A stretch of DNA of 64,000 bases from Endozoicomonas sp965199185 (GTDB lineage: Bacteria; Pseudomonadota; Gammaproteobacteria; Pseudomonadales; Endozoicomonadaceae), in the NCBI GenBank assembly GCA_965199185.1, contig CBDAQW010000022.1, forward strand, positions 105,624 through 169,623, written 5' to 3'. Both the position numbers and the translations under genes were made by a program. Numbering within the stretch: the stretch's first letter is position 1; every line of letters starts with the position of its first letter. Shown here one piece after another: positions 25,695 to 33,759 of this stretch. The notes beneath the pieces are model-generated. The model was not told the DNA's origin and did not search any database. It was given only the letters and a program-made list of their open reading frames with translations.

Positions 25695-26156
25695 ATGTTG
25701 GAAGATCGCGATACCCTCGCTAAACGTGTTCGCCTGGCAGCAATGGATTTGCTGGCCAGGCGCGAACACAGTTTCGCAGAGCTGACTCGTAAGCTGGTTC
25801 TGCGTTTCCCTGAAGAAATAGTGTTTGAACAGTTAACCCGCCTTAAAGAAGAAAAACTCCAGAATGACGAGCGTTTTATTGAGAGCTATGTCTACTCCCG
25901 ACAACAGAAAGGCTACGGCCCGGTGCGGATTCGATCGGAGTTGTATCAGAAAGGCGTAGATAGTGAATTGATCAATCTTTGGTTGATAGATGATGATGAA
26001 TGCTGGGAGCAAATGGCATCAGGCTTGAGAGTTAGAAAGTTTGGTGCGGACAGACCGATTGATTTTAAACAGCGTGCCAGGCAGCAGCGGTTTCTAATGC
26101 AGCGAGGTTTCAATTCCAGTCAGATTCAAAAAAGTTTGAATACTGTGACTACATAG
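25695..26156 (+). CDS. recX: Regulatory protein RecX
   Basis: Binds RecA filaments and limits their activity. A 153-residue basic helical protein with the family pattern: LLARREHSFAELTRKL, FIESYVYSRQQKGYGPVRIRSELYQKGV and a third repeat near KFGADRPIDFKQRARQQRFLMQRGF. It begins 2 bases after recA, so is co-transcribed under SOS control. In enterobacteria alaS follows; here convergent dsbC does instead. Confidence 0.93.
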   Translation: MLEDRDTLAKRVRLAAMDLLARREHSFAELTRKLVLRFPEEIVFEQLTRLKEEKLQNDERFIESYVYSRQQKGYGPVRIRSELYQKGVDSELINLWLIDDDECWEQMASGLRVRKFGADRPIDFKQRARQQRFLMQRGFNSSQIQKSLNTVTT

Positions 26157-26268
26157 GATTCATCTGAAGATAATGTCCTCGGAACTTGTCGTTCCAGCAA
26201 AGGCAGGAATCTACTACGAACAGTAGATCCTCACCTTCGCTAAAGAAGATTAAATTGGGAAGTTATTT
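26157..26268. repeat. Short REP-like stretch between recX and dsbC
   Basis: Contains GTCGTTCCAGCAAAGGCAGGAATC, cited here in its shorter core TTCCAGCAAAGGCAGGAA, an imperfect palindrome of a common extragenic type, then CTACTACGAACAGTAG, another short palindrome. It sits between convergent genes and could serve as a bidirectional terminator. A related stretch is at about 63110-63150. Confidence 0.4.
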
Positions 26269-27060
26269 TTAGTTTTCAGGATTACTTTTTTCGGTAGTGT
26301 CTATGGCTAGCAATTTGGCAAGATCTTTGGCTGGACGGTAGCCAGGGATCATCTGTCCATTTTCCAGAACCATGGCAGGCGTGCCATTAACACCGAGTTC
26401 AGTACCGAGTTTGTATTGAGTATTGATGATGGTTTCGCAGGCGGATTTTTTATTGGCATCTTCCGTGGCTGGAATCGAGTTGCCGGTTTTCAGAGCAGTG
26501 ATGGCCGCTTTTCTATCGTCAGAGCACCAGGCATCGGTCATTTTGGCATAAGCGGGAGCCTGTGGACCGCCTCTTGGGAAAGCCATATAGCGCAGCTCAA
26601 TACCCAGTTCATTCATTTCAGCAACTTCTTGGTGGAGCTTACGGCAGTAGCCACAATCAACATCAGTAAAGGCGTAAACCACAGACTTGGTTTTGCCTTT
26701 GGGTTTAAAGATAATCATGTCGTCGGTATTGGCGGCTTTCAGTTTCTTGGCATTGGCTTTGCTTCGGATTTCATCAGACAGATTGACGATGCCGTTGTCT
26801 CGAATTTCCAGCATATCCCCCGTCAGCAGATGTTTGCCGTTAGCGCTACTGTAGAGAATGTTGCCGCGTTGCAGGATGACCATATAAACGCCGTCTATAG
26901 GAGAGTTCTGAATGCTTTTGATGGCCAACGTTGGGTCCAGGTTGCCCAGCTCAGTGGTGATGGCTTTTTCAATAGCCTGCATATCTTTCTTTACAGGAGC
27001 AGCCACTGCTAGCTGTGATGAGAGCAGGGTTGCCAGAATAAGGGTTGCGATTTGTCGCAT
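26269..27060 (-). CDS. dsbC: DsbC, periplasmic thiol:disulfide interchange protein
   Basis: A disulfide isomerase of the periplasm. Signal peptide MRQIATLILATLLSSQLAVA, an N-terminal dimerisation domain (about 22-85), and a thioredoxin-fold domain with the active site C136-G-Y-C139 (TDVDCGYCRKLH) and cis-Pro region GVNGTPAMVLENG. I chose ATG 27060 because GAGGA lies upstream and a clean signal peptide follows; upstream in-frame codons to 27195 lack both. 263 residues. Downstream of xerD in the same direction, as in Pseudomonas. Confidence 0.95.
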   Translation of the reverse strand: MRQIATLILATLLSSQLAVAAPVKKDMQAIEKAITTELGNLDPTLAIKSIQNSPIDGVYMVILQRGNILYSSANGKHLLTGDMLEIRDNGIVNLSDEIRSKANAKKLKAANTDDMIIFKPKGKTKSVVYAFTDVDCGYCRKLHQEVAEMNELGIELRYMAFPRGGPQAPAYAKMTDAWCSDDRKAAITALKTGNSIPATEDANKKSACETIINTQYKLGTELGVNGTPAMVLENGQMIPGYRPAKDLAKLLAIDTTEKSNPEN

Positions 27061-27267
27061 ATAATGTCCTCGGTTTATTCTCTCGTCCCCAGTCCTGGCT
27101 GAATTACAGGGCTGGTTAGTGCTATGGATGGGCACACACTTTGTTTCGGCGGGTTCCGAAAGCTCTGGACTTAAAGAGGGCAAGTGTAGCCGCATTTACG
27201 GAATATGAAACCTCCATCGCTGCAATTATGTGCAAATCTGTGCAAAGCCTTTGTCAATAGAGACGGT

Positions 27268-28155
27268 TTAGCCTCTGGGGTGGTGTTCTTCGTGCAGAGA
27301 CAGAAGTCGATGATTGGCAATGTGCGTGTAAATTTGGGTGGTGGATAAATCACTGTGCCCGAGAAGTAACTGCACGACTCGCAAATCTGCACCATGGTTT
27401 AATAGGTGGGTTGCAAAAGCGTGTCGCAGAACATGAGGTGAAACCTCACTTTTGATATTTGCGAGTAATGTGTAGTGTTTAATACGATGCCAGAAGGTTT
27501 GCCGGGTCATGGGGCGTCCTCGCCTTCCGGGGAAGAGTGTCGTGAGACCACTGTCATTCATTAAATCTGATCGTGCACGATGTAAATAGCGTAACAACCA
27601 CTCAAGGGCTTCCTGTCCCATAGGAACTAGTCGCTCTTTGTCGCCTTTGCCTTTTATGCGAACCACACCCTGACGGGTATTGATGTTATCAAGGGTCAGG
27701 CTGACCAGCTCTGTCACCCGTAATCCACAGGCGTACAGCAGTTCGAGCAGGCAGCGGTCGCGCAGGCCGATAGGGGTGTTGGTGTCGGGTGCATGTAGTA
27801 GGGCAACAACCTCCTGCTCAGTCATGGTTTTGGGTAGTGACCGGCCTTGGCGAGGCATATCAATATTGGCAGTAATATCTTGCGTAATACGCTCTTCTTT
27901 TGACAGGAAGCGATAAAAGCCCCGTAAACTGGAAATCTGCCGTGCAGTAGAGCGAGGGTGATAGTTTTGTGCAAAGCGCCAGCTAAGAAAATTTTTTAGA
28001 TTGTCTTCTGTGGCTGAGATCAGTGATTTGCCATTCAGCCACTGCTGAAACAGTTGTAAATCTCTTCGATAGGCGTCACGGGTGTTCTTGCTCAAACCTT
28101 TCTCTAGCCAAAGGTGCTGAAGAAATTCGGAAATGTCGCTGGATAGTTCTGCCAT
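27268..28155 (-). CDS. xerD: Site-specific tyrosine recombinase XerD
   Basis: With XerC resolves chromosome dimers at dif. The N-terminal SAM-like domain is followed by the catalytic domain with R146 (ACGLRVTELVSL), H241 and R244 (SPHVLRHAFATHLL), H267 (LLGHSDLS) and nucleophile Y276 (TTQIYTHI). The C-terminal LHEEHHPRG is the XerD, not XerC, ending. 295 residues. Confidence 0.95.
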   Translation of the reverse strand: MAELSSDISEFLQHLWLEKGLSKNTRDAYRRDLQLFQQWLNGKSLISATEDNLKNFLSWRFAQNYHPRSTARQISSLRGFYRFLSKEERITQDITANIDMPRQGRSLPKTMTEQEVVALLHAPDTNTPIGLRDRCLLELLYACGLRVTELVSLTLDNINTRQGVVRIKGKGDKERLVPMGQEALEWLLRYLHRARSDLMNDSGLTTLFPGRRGRPMTRQTFWHRIKHYTLLANIKSEVSPHVLRHAFATHLLNHGADLRVVQLLLGHSDLSTTQIYTHIANHRLLSLHEEHHPRG

Positions 28156-28175
28156 AAAGGATGATGTCTTTTAAC

Positions 28176-28303
28176 GTAGGTCGGTTTGCCCTCGCAGGGA
28201 CAAGCCGACAATGCGCTCGAAGAGTGCGTAAAAGCAGATGGCTTTGTGTCAGCCTCTACGTTGATTGTCGGCTCTTGTGCCCTTTGGGTTGGAAAATAAA
28301 CTA
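28176..28303. repeat. Inverted pair of REP-like repeats
   Basis: GTAGGTCGGTTTGCCCTCGC...AAGCCGACAAT at 28176-28212 and, in opposite orientation, GATTGTCGGCTC...CTAC at about 28263-28303. They face each other between xerD and rraA. Same family as 284-336 and 7491-7541. Confidence 0.55.
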
Positions 28304-28786
28304 CGCTAGTGATAGTTGTTTGTCTGAAATCGCAATACCATTGTCGTCTGCGTAGAGATATTGCCCCGGCTTGATGAGCCGCCCTTCAATATCGATGACA
28401 ACCTGTTCGTCGCCCAGACCGCGCTTGTCGGTTTTCACCGGCATAGCGCCGAGTGCCTGCACGCCAATGGGTAAGGTGGCAATAGCAGCAACATCACGAA
28501 TATATCCATAGACTACAATGCCGCCCCAGCCATTATCGACAGCGAGTTGCGCCAGATTATCACCCAGCAACGCCCTGCGGTGGGTGCCGAAACCATCCAC
28601 TACCAGAATACGACCCTGACCGGGTTCCGATAAGTACTGTCGCACTAAGGAGTTATCTTCAGGGCAGCGAACGGTCACCACCGGGCCGGTAAAAATTTTG
28701 CGCCCACCAAACTGACGGAAGATGGGGGGAAGTACCGTTAGTTGCTCAAGGTGCTGATCACAAAGATCAGGTAATAGGTCTAACAT
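28301..28786 (-). CDS. rraA: RraA, regulator of ribonuclease E activity
   Basis: A trimeric inhibitor of RNase E that modulates mRNA decay. 161 residues with family motifs FGGRKIFTGPVVTVRCPEDN, LVVDGFGTHRRALLGDNLA and NGWGGIVVYGYIRDV. It overlaps the inverted REP by three bases at its end. Some RraA-like proteins have aldolase or decarboxylase activity; the short length and sequence favour the RNase E regulator. Confidence 0.92.
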   Translation of the reverse strand: MLDLLPDLCDQHLEQLTVLPPIFRQFGGRKIFTGPVVTVRCPEDNSLVRQYLSEPGQGRILVVDGFGTHRRALLGDNLAQLAVDNGWGGIVVYGYIRDVAAIATLPIGVQALGAMPVKTDKRGLGDEQVVIDIEGRLIKPGQYLYADDNGIAISDKQLSLA

Positions 28787-28837
28787 GAAATATGTCTCTT
28801 GTTATTGTTCAAAACACTGTGATCGAAGAGGATCCTG

Positions 28838-30829
28838 TTATAGTTCATCGTGAATATCCTCGTCGATGTCATCACTGTCCTGATCTGCATCGTTATTATC
28901 TTGGTTGGCGTAGCTTGCGCTGCCTCCCAATTCTGATAAGAGCTGCTGCAGGGAATTCAGTCTGTCTCTGATGTCGTCGGCGCTGGCATCAGGGGTATCT
29001 TCGAGCCATTGGAGGTCTCTGTCAACGGCCTCAGACAGTTGTTGCTTTTTATCATCAGGAATGCCGCTGGATGCGCTTTCCTGAGATTTTAAACTATAGA
29101 GTAAAGCTTCAAATTGGTTTCTGGCTTCGGCGCGTTGCCGCACGACTTTGTCCTCTTCCGCAAACTGTTCTGCCTCATTAACCATTCGTTCAATTTCATC
29201 GGGTGTTAATCGTCCGGTGTCGCCTTTTATGGAAATCTGTTCTTTGTTACCAGACTGCTTGTCTTCGGCTGAAACATTAAGAATGCCATTGGCGTCCAGC
29301 TGGAAGGAGACCTCTATTTGAGGTACGCCTCTTGGTGCTGCTTTAATGCCTGTGAGCTCGAAATTTCCGAGATGGTGATTGTCTTCAACTTTGGTGCGCT
29401 CGCCCTCATAAATGGAAATAGAAACACTGGGCTGATTGTCTGATGCGGTTGAGAATATCTGCTGTTTTTTGGTAGGGACGACGGTATTTTTCTCTATCAA
29501 TTTCGTAAAAATGCCTCCCAGAGTTTGAATCCCCAAAGATAAAGGTGTGACATCCAGTAATACGAGATCCTCAGCCTGATCGTCTCCACTGAGAACGGCT
29601 GCCTGAACCGCAGCGCCGTAGGCGACCGCTTCGTCCGGGTTAACACCGCGACTCAGGGCTTTGCCATGGAAAAACTCACTGAGCATTGACTGTACTTTCG
29701 GTATGCGACTTGAACCACCAACCGGAACCACTTCATCAATATCACTGACCTTAACGTCGGCTTTTTCCAATGCTTTTCTAACTGACTTGAGGGTCTTATC
29801 AAATAACTTCTGATTGATTTGTTCAAACCTCACCCGGCTCAGCTTATCGGTAAAGTCAATACCTTCCGCTAGCGCCTCAATGTCGATATTAGTAGACATT
29901 GATGAAGATAGGCGACGCTTGGCTCCTTCCACTTCCCTGCGTAGCTTCTGCATGGCTTTAAGGTTGGTGCTGATGTCAACGCCATGTTTGGTGAGAACTT
30001 TTTTCTTGAAATAATCCATGAGTCGGTGGTCAAAGTCTTCACCGCCAAGGTGTGTGTCACCATCTGTTGCCATTACTTCATAGACTTTATTTTCAAACTC
30101 CAAAACGGATACATCAAAGGTTCCGCCTCCTAAGTCATAAACCAGTATCTTTTTAGTCTCATTTTCCAGGTTGGATGTTCCAAACGCCAGTGAAGCTGCG
30201 GTAGGTTCGTTCAACAGTCTTTCTACTTTCAGCCCTGCGATGATGCCTGCGTCTTTGGTCGCCTGTCGTTGCGCCTCCCCGAAATAGGCGGGAACAGTAA
30301 TCACTGCTTTGCTGACTTTATGACCCAGATAAGACTCTGCTGTCTCCTTCATTTTTGTCAGAACCATTGCGCTTATTTCTTCCGGGCTGAATTTTTTTTC
30401 TTCGCCGTTGATGGTGACATTGATTTTTATTTTGTTGTCTTCCCCTGTGACCTTAAAAGGCCATTTTTTGATGTCCGCCTGGACTTCAGGGTCATCAAAG
30501 TTTCGGCCAATCATTCGTTTAGCATCAAAGACTGAGTTTTTGGGGTTTGAGGTTGCCTGGTTTTTTGCGGCATCGCCGATCAGACGTTCTCCACTGTCAG
30601 TCCAGGCTACGTAAGATGGTGTGATGCGATTACCCATGTCGTTAGCGATGATTTCAACTCTTCCGTTTTTCATGACGCTGACACAGGAATAGGTCGTACC
30701 CAGGTCAATCCCGATAATGGTATTTTCCGGTGTGGTGCTGGCGGTTGCCGGAAGACTGCAAAAGCTTGAGATAAACAAGATAAATAAGAGAAGTTGCAAT
30801 CGTTTAACCGTTTGGCTTGAGTCAGGCAT
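28838..30829 (-). CDS. BiP/GRP78-like Hsp70 with signal peptide and C-terminal HDEL
   Basis: 663 residues of complete Hsp70. Residues 1-31 are a signal peptide (RLQLLLFILFISSFCSLPATA). The ATPase domain starts with GIDLGTTYSCVSV (residue 40) and has VYDLGGGTFDVSVLEF and VGGSSRIPKVQ; the linker is near LVLLDVTPLSLGIQT, then the peptide-binding domain and an acidic tail ending DEDIHDEL. Several segments read like the animal ER chaperone BiP rather than bacterial DnaK, for example GRVEIIANDMGNRITPSYVAW, ERLIGDAAKNQ, FSTASDNQPSVSISIYEGER and LTPDEIERMVNEAEQFAEEDK. HDEL, encoded at 28841-28852, is an ER-retention signal with no known bacterial role. I infer acquisition from a eukaryote and action in the host ER. 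No J-protein or GrpE gene is nearby. AAGGA lies 10 bases before the start. Confidence 0.93.
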   Translation of the reverse strand: MPDSSQTVKRLQLLLFILFISSFCSLPATASTTPENTIIGIDLGTTYSCVSVMKNGRVEIIANDMGNRITPSYVAWTDSGERLIGDAAKNQATSNPKNSVFDAKRMIGRNFDDPEVQADIKKWPFKVTGEDNKIKINVTINGEEKKFSPEEISAMVLTKMKETAESYLGHKVSKAVITVPAYFGEAQRQATKDAGIIAGLKVERLLNEPTAASLAFGTSNLENETKKILVYDLGGGTFDVSVLEFENKVYEVMATDGDTHLGGEDFDHRLMDYFKKKVLTKHGVDISTNLKAMQKLRREVEGAKRRLSSSMSTNIDIEALAEGIDFTDKLSRVRFEQINQKLFDKTLKSVRKALEKADVKVSDIDEVVPVGGSSRIPKVQSMLSEFFHGKALSRGVNPDEAVAYGAAVQAAVLSGDDQAEDLVLLDVTPLSLGIQTLGGIFTKLIEKNTVVPTKKQQIFSTASDNQPSVSISIYEGERTKVEDNHHLGNFELTGIKAAPRGVPQIEVSFQLDANGILNVSAEDKQSGNKEQISIKGDTGRLTPDEIERMVNEAEQFAEEDKVVRQRAEARNQFEALLYSLKSQESASSGIPDDKKQQLSEAVDRDLQWLEDTPDASADDIRDRLNSLQQLLSELGGSASYANQDNNDADQDSDDIDEDIHDEL
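28841..28852 (-). other. C-terminal HDEL ER-retention signal
   Basis: Minus-strand codons CAC GAT GAA CTA directly before the TAA stop at 28838-28840. The four residues are the last of the Hsp70 protein. The reading was checked base by base. Confidence 0.95.
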
Positions 30830-31043
30830 GACGTACCAATCCTTAACAAAGAAAAATTGAGAGTTCTGAACTGCTTAACTGGTGTACTGTGAATCCGAGT
30901 CAAACATCTGTTGTTTCGACGAGGGAAGGCTAGTTCAAATGTGATGCTTTGCAAGAATCAGAAAGCGAGGGGAGGGCGCGAATAACAAGTCCTTTGTCGT
31001 TTATTCTGGCGGTAAAGGAGAGAGTGAGGTGGGTGTGAAGTGA

Positions 31044-31073
31044 CAAAAAAAGCGACCGAAGTCGCTTATTTTT
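31044..31073 (-). terminator. Terminator of the rpsP-rimM-trmD-rplS operon
   Basis: Minus strand: stem AAGCGAC/GTCGCTT with a TTCG tetraloop, followed by a run of U. It lies about 60 bases past the rplS stop. The rest of the 30830-31131 interval must hold the promoter of the Hsp70 gene; I see no clear boxes. Confidence 0.88.
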
Positions 31074-31131
31074 GTGATTCAGGCTAACGCTCGAATCAAA
31101 GATACAGTTGCCGGAAAAATTAAACTGAATC

Positions 31132-31485
31132 TTAGTTGAGCTTTTCCTTGATGCGAGCGGCCTTACCAGACAGCTCACGCAAGTAGTACAGCTTAGCCTG
31201 ACGAACGTCACCACGACGCTTCACAGAGACGGAAGCAATCATTGGAGAGTAAGTCTGGAAAGTACGCTCAACGCCCACACCGCTGGAAATCTTACGAACG
31301 GTGAAAGCAGAGTTCAGGCCACGGTTACGCTTAGCGATAACTACGCCTTCAAACGCCTGCAGACGCTCACGGTTACCTTCTTTCACTTTAACCTGAACGA
31401 CTACGGTGTCACCCTGCGCAAAAGCAGGGATTTCTTTTTCCATTTGCTCGGCTTCGAGCGCCTGGATGATTTTGTTCTTGCTCAT
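31132..31485 (-). CDS. rplS: 50S ribosomal protein L19
   Basis: 117 residues with the L19 signature VVIAKRNRGLNSAFTVRKIS and KVKRRGDVRQAKLYYLR-type C-terminus. Sits at the 30S/50S interface. Last gene of the rpsP-rimM-trmD-rplS operon, with its terminator following. Confidence 0.98.
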   Translation of the reverse strand: MSKNKIIQALEAEQMEKEIPAFAQGDTVVVQVKVKEGNRERLQAFEGVVIAKRNRGLNSAFTVRKISSGVGVERTFQTYSPMIASVSVKRRGDVRQAKLYYLRELSGKAARIKEKLN

Positions 31486-31539
31486 TTACATGTGCTCCCA
31501 ATTAGTCAAGTGTTTCCGCTCAATCAGCGCTGACTCTCT

Positions 31540-32379
31540 TTAAAGAAGAGTGCTGTCGTTGTCTGCATCGTGATGTTCGGCAATGAACTCAGCGAGCAGT
31601 TTTTCCTCCCCGGCGGACAGTGATCTGTTTTCCAACAGGTCGGGGCGTCGCAGCCAGGTTCTGCCCAGTGACTGTTTCAGGCGCCAGCGTTGAATTAGCG
31701 CATGGTTGCCCGAGAGCAGCACATCCGGCACGACCTGTCCTTCGAAAACCTCGGGACGGGTGTAGTGCGGGCAGTCCAGGAGACCATCAGCAAATGAATC
31801 TTCCTGAGCGGAATCTTTGTGACCCAGGGTGCCCGGAACAAAGCGTGATACTGCATCAATCAGAGTCATGGAGGCGAGTTCGCCACCACTCAATACATAG
31901 TCGCCAATAGACCATTCTTCATCAATCTCGGCTTTGACTACGCGCTCATCAATACCTTCATATCGCCCCGCGACCAGTATTAATTTCTTGCTTTGAGCAA
32001 GTTCCTGTACACCTTCCTGATCGAGCATACGACCCTGAGGGGACAGGTAAATTACTTTGGCCTCGGCTCCTGCAGCTTCTCGTGCTGCATGGATGGCGTC
32101 ACGCAGAGGTTGAATTTTCATCAACATGCCGGGACCACCGCCATAAGGTCGGTCATCCACAGTTCGGTGCCGGTCATGGGTGTAGTCTCTGGGGTTCCAG
32201 GTCTGCACGTCAATCAGGCCTTCTTTTACTGCGCGACCGGTAATACCGTGCTCAGTAATGGCCCGGAACATTTCCGGAAAAAGGCTCACAACACCGAACC
32301 ACATTTGGGTGTCCATGGCTGGTTCCTGATCTTCCAGCTTTTGATCGCTCAAGGCTGTATTCAGAGTATCCATGGCCAC
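31540..32379 (-). CDS. trmD: tRNA (guanine-N1-)-methyltransferase TrmD
   Basis: Methylates G37 of tRNAs to prevent frameshifting. SPOUT fold with the knot motifs LILVAGRYEGIDERV and WSIGDYVLSGGELAS, and DRPYGGGPGMLMK. The usual start MWFGVVSLFPEMF corresponds to residue 26; here the frame begins earlier, at GTG 32379, with GGAG 6 bases upstream inside rimM, giving 279 residues. An ATG at 32373 is an alternative. The start abuts the rimM stop. Confidence 0.95.
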   Translation of the reverse strand: MAMDTLNTALSDQKLEDQEPAMDTQMWFGVVSLFPEMFRAITEHGITGRAVKEGLIDVQTWNPRDYTHDRHRTVDDRPYGGGPGMLMKIQPLRDAIHAAREAAGAEAKVIYLSPQGRMLDQEGVQELAQSKKLILVAGRYEGIDERVVKAEIDEEWSIGDYVLSGGELASMTLIDAVSRFVPGTLGHKDSAQEDSFADGLLDCPHYTRPEVFEGQVVPDVLLSGNHALIQRWRLKQSLGRTWLRRPDLLENRSLSAGEEKLLAEFIAEHHDADNDSTLL

Positions 32380-32943
32380 TTAAAACTCCGGATCCCAATC
32401 TACCCGGATAAAACCCTTCTCAGGGTTTACTTCCAGTACTACCTGATCAATAAGCCAGGGTACCAGACGCTCACGACGGTCAACGCTGCCTTTTGACGGG
32501 CTGATCACCATCACGTCGTTGGCGCCAGTCTCCATCAGGTGACTGACTTTGCCCAGCAGAATGTTGTCTCCGGCGCTGTTGCGCGAATAGACATTCAGCG
32601 TTTCCAGTTGATGCCAGTACACTTCGTCATCGTCCGGTGCGGGCAGCTGGTCGGCGGAAATAGTAATCTGGTATCCACAATACGTGCGAGCCAGTTCACG
32701 ATCATCGCAACCAACAATATGGGCAACCAGTCCTTTGCCATGACGGCGGGACTGATCGATTTCGACGGCCTTGGTCAGACCATCGCGGTTAAGGATCCAG
32801 TGGCTATAGTCGAGAATGTTTTCCATCGGACTGGTGTTGGAATGAATCTTCAACCAGCCTTTGATCCCATAGACCGCGCTGATGTGGCCTAGGGTAACGC
32901 GCTTTGCAGCGGCCTCTGTTTTTTCCTCGACTGTGTTTGTCAC
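32380..32943 (-). CDS. rimM: Ribosome maturation factor RimM
   Basis: Helps assemble the 30S head around S19. 187 residues: N-terminal RimM domain (TLGHISAVYGIKGWLKIHS) and C-terminal PRC barrel with LETLNVYSRNSAGDNILLG and the final RERLVPWLIDQVVLEVN and IRVDWDPEF. Immediately upstream of trmD. Confidence 0.96.
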   Translation of the reverse strand: MTNTVEEKTEAAAKRVTLGHISAVYGIKGWLKIHSNTSPMENILDYSHWILNRDGLTKAVEIDQSRRHGKGLVAHIVGCDDRELARTYCGYQITISADQLPAPDDDEVYWHQLETLNVYSRNSAGDNILLGKVSHLMETGANDVMVISPSKGSVDRRERLVPWLIDQVVLEVNPEKGFIRVDWDPEF

Positions 32944-32956
32944 TGAGTCAATAACC

Positions 32957-33199
32957 TCAAGCTTTAGCTTCTTTCAGCAGCTTGGTTACGCGATCAGATG
33001 CAGTAGCGCCCTGGCCCAGCCAGAATTCTACACGCTCATTGTCAATACGCAGACGTTCTTCCTGACCACGGGCAACAGGGTTGAAGAAACCCACGCGCTC
33101 GATGTACTTGCTGCCATTGGCACGACGGCTGTCAGCAACGGTCAGGTGGTAAAATGGACGCTTCTTGGAACCGCCACGAGCTAAACGAATGGTTACCAT
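32957..33199 (-). CDS. rpsP: 30S ribosomal protein S16
   Basis: 80 residues with the S16 signature MVTIRLARGGSKKRPFYHLT and ERVGFFNPVA. First gene of the operon. In related genomes ffh lies directly upstream; here 3.7 kb with a mini-element, chrA and an exported protein gene intervene. Confidence 0.98.
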   Translation of the reverse strand: MVTIRLARGGSKKRPFYHLTVADSRRANGSKYIERVGFFNPVARGQEERLRIDNERVEFWLGQGATASDRVTKLLKEAKA

Positions 33200-33558
33200 G
33201 GAATAGGTTTTCCTATAGTTGTTTCCGGCAACTTGGGGTTCTGTATCTTTCCGTGCTTTCAGCTAGCTGAAAATCTCGAAAAGTCACAGATACTTAGCTA
33301 CTTATACCAACCAGCGAAAGACTTGGTGAAATCTTACGTTAGTCCATACTTGCAGCTATGGCTGGTTTGCACCCAACCATAAAGGGCGCATATTGTAGGG
33401 AAATAAAATGAAGGTGGCAATATTAAGCGGCCATCTTAATACCGGATTTGACTTGCGAATTGTACGCATGAGATGGTGGGGCACCTGACTCATTGCGATG
33501 GGTGAAATTGACTGGATTGATCCATAACAACAGGTCAGGATAATCAGAGGTAATCAAA
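33200..33558. promoter_or_regulatory. rpsP upstream region (no gene seen)
   Basis: About 360 bases between rpsP and the mini-element. It must contain the rpsP operon promoter and leader. I see short inverted sequences (TATGGCTGGTTTG ... CAACCATA near 33357-33380) but no assignable element and no coding region. Confidence 0.4.
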
Positions 33559-33739
33559 ACCCGATGTGTGACTTTTATCTCGTAGGTTGCCAGTCCATGG
33601 CTTATGGGTTCTGTACACTCCCTGTACAGAATGACAGCGAGTAGAGGTTTTGTGCACTCTGCTGTCATCCCGTACAGGGACTGTACGGGATCCACGTGGC
33701 ATGGATAGCTATGTTGAAATTAAAAGTCACACATCGGGT
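33559..33739. mobile_element. MITE-like palindromic element, 181 bp, intact ends
   Basis: Same 19-bp terminal inverted repeats as the copy at 14952, here at 33559-33577 and 33721-33739, flanked by the 7-bp direct repeat AATCAAA (33552-33558 and 33740-33746). It is in the opposite orientation to the other copy and carries a 39-bp internal duplication-like insert at 33621-33659. It ends about 20 bases before chrA. Confidence 0.9.
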
Positions 33740-33759
33740 AATCAAAATAAATAAAAAGA

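Noticed and set aside
28838..30829. Ordinary housekeeping dnaK
   Set aside because: A signal peptide, BiP-like segments, the HDEL end and the lack of dnaJ/grpE neighbours argue against the cytosolic chaperone.
33423..33695. 90-codon open frame in the 181-bp mini-element
   Set aside because: Most of it is element sequence; similar short frames appear in the other copy only because the sequence is repeated.
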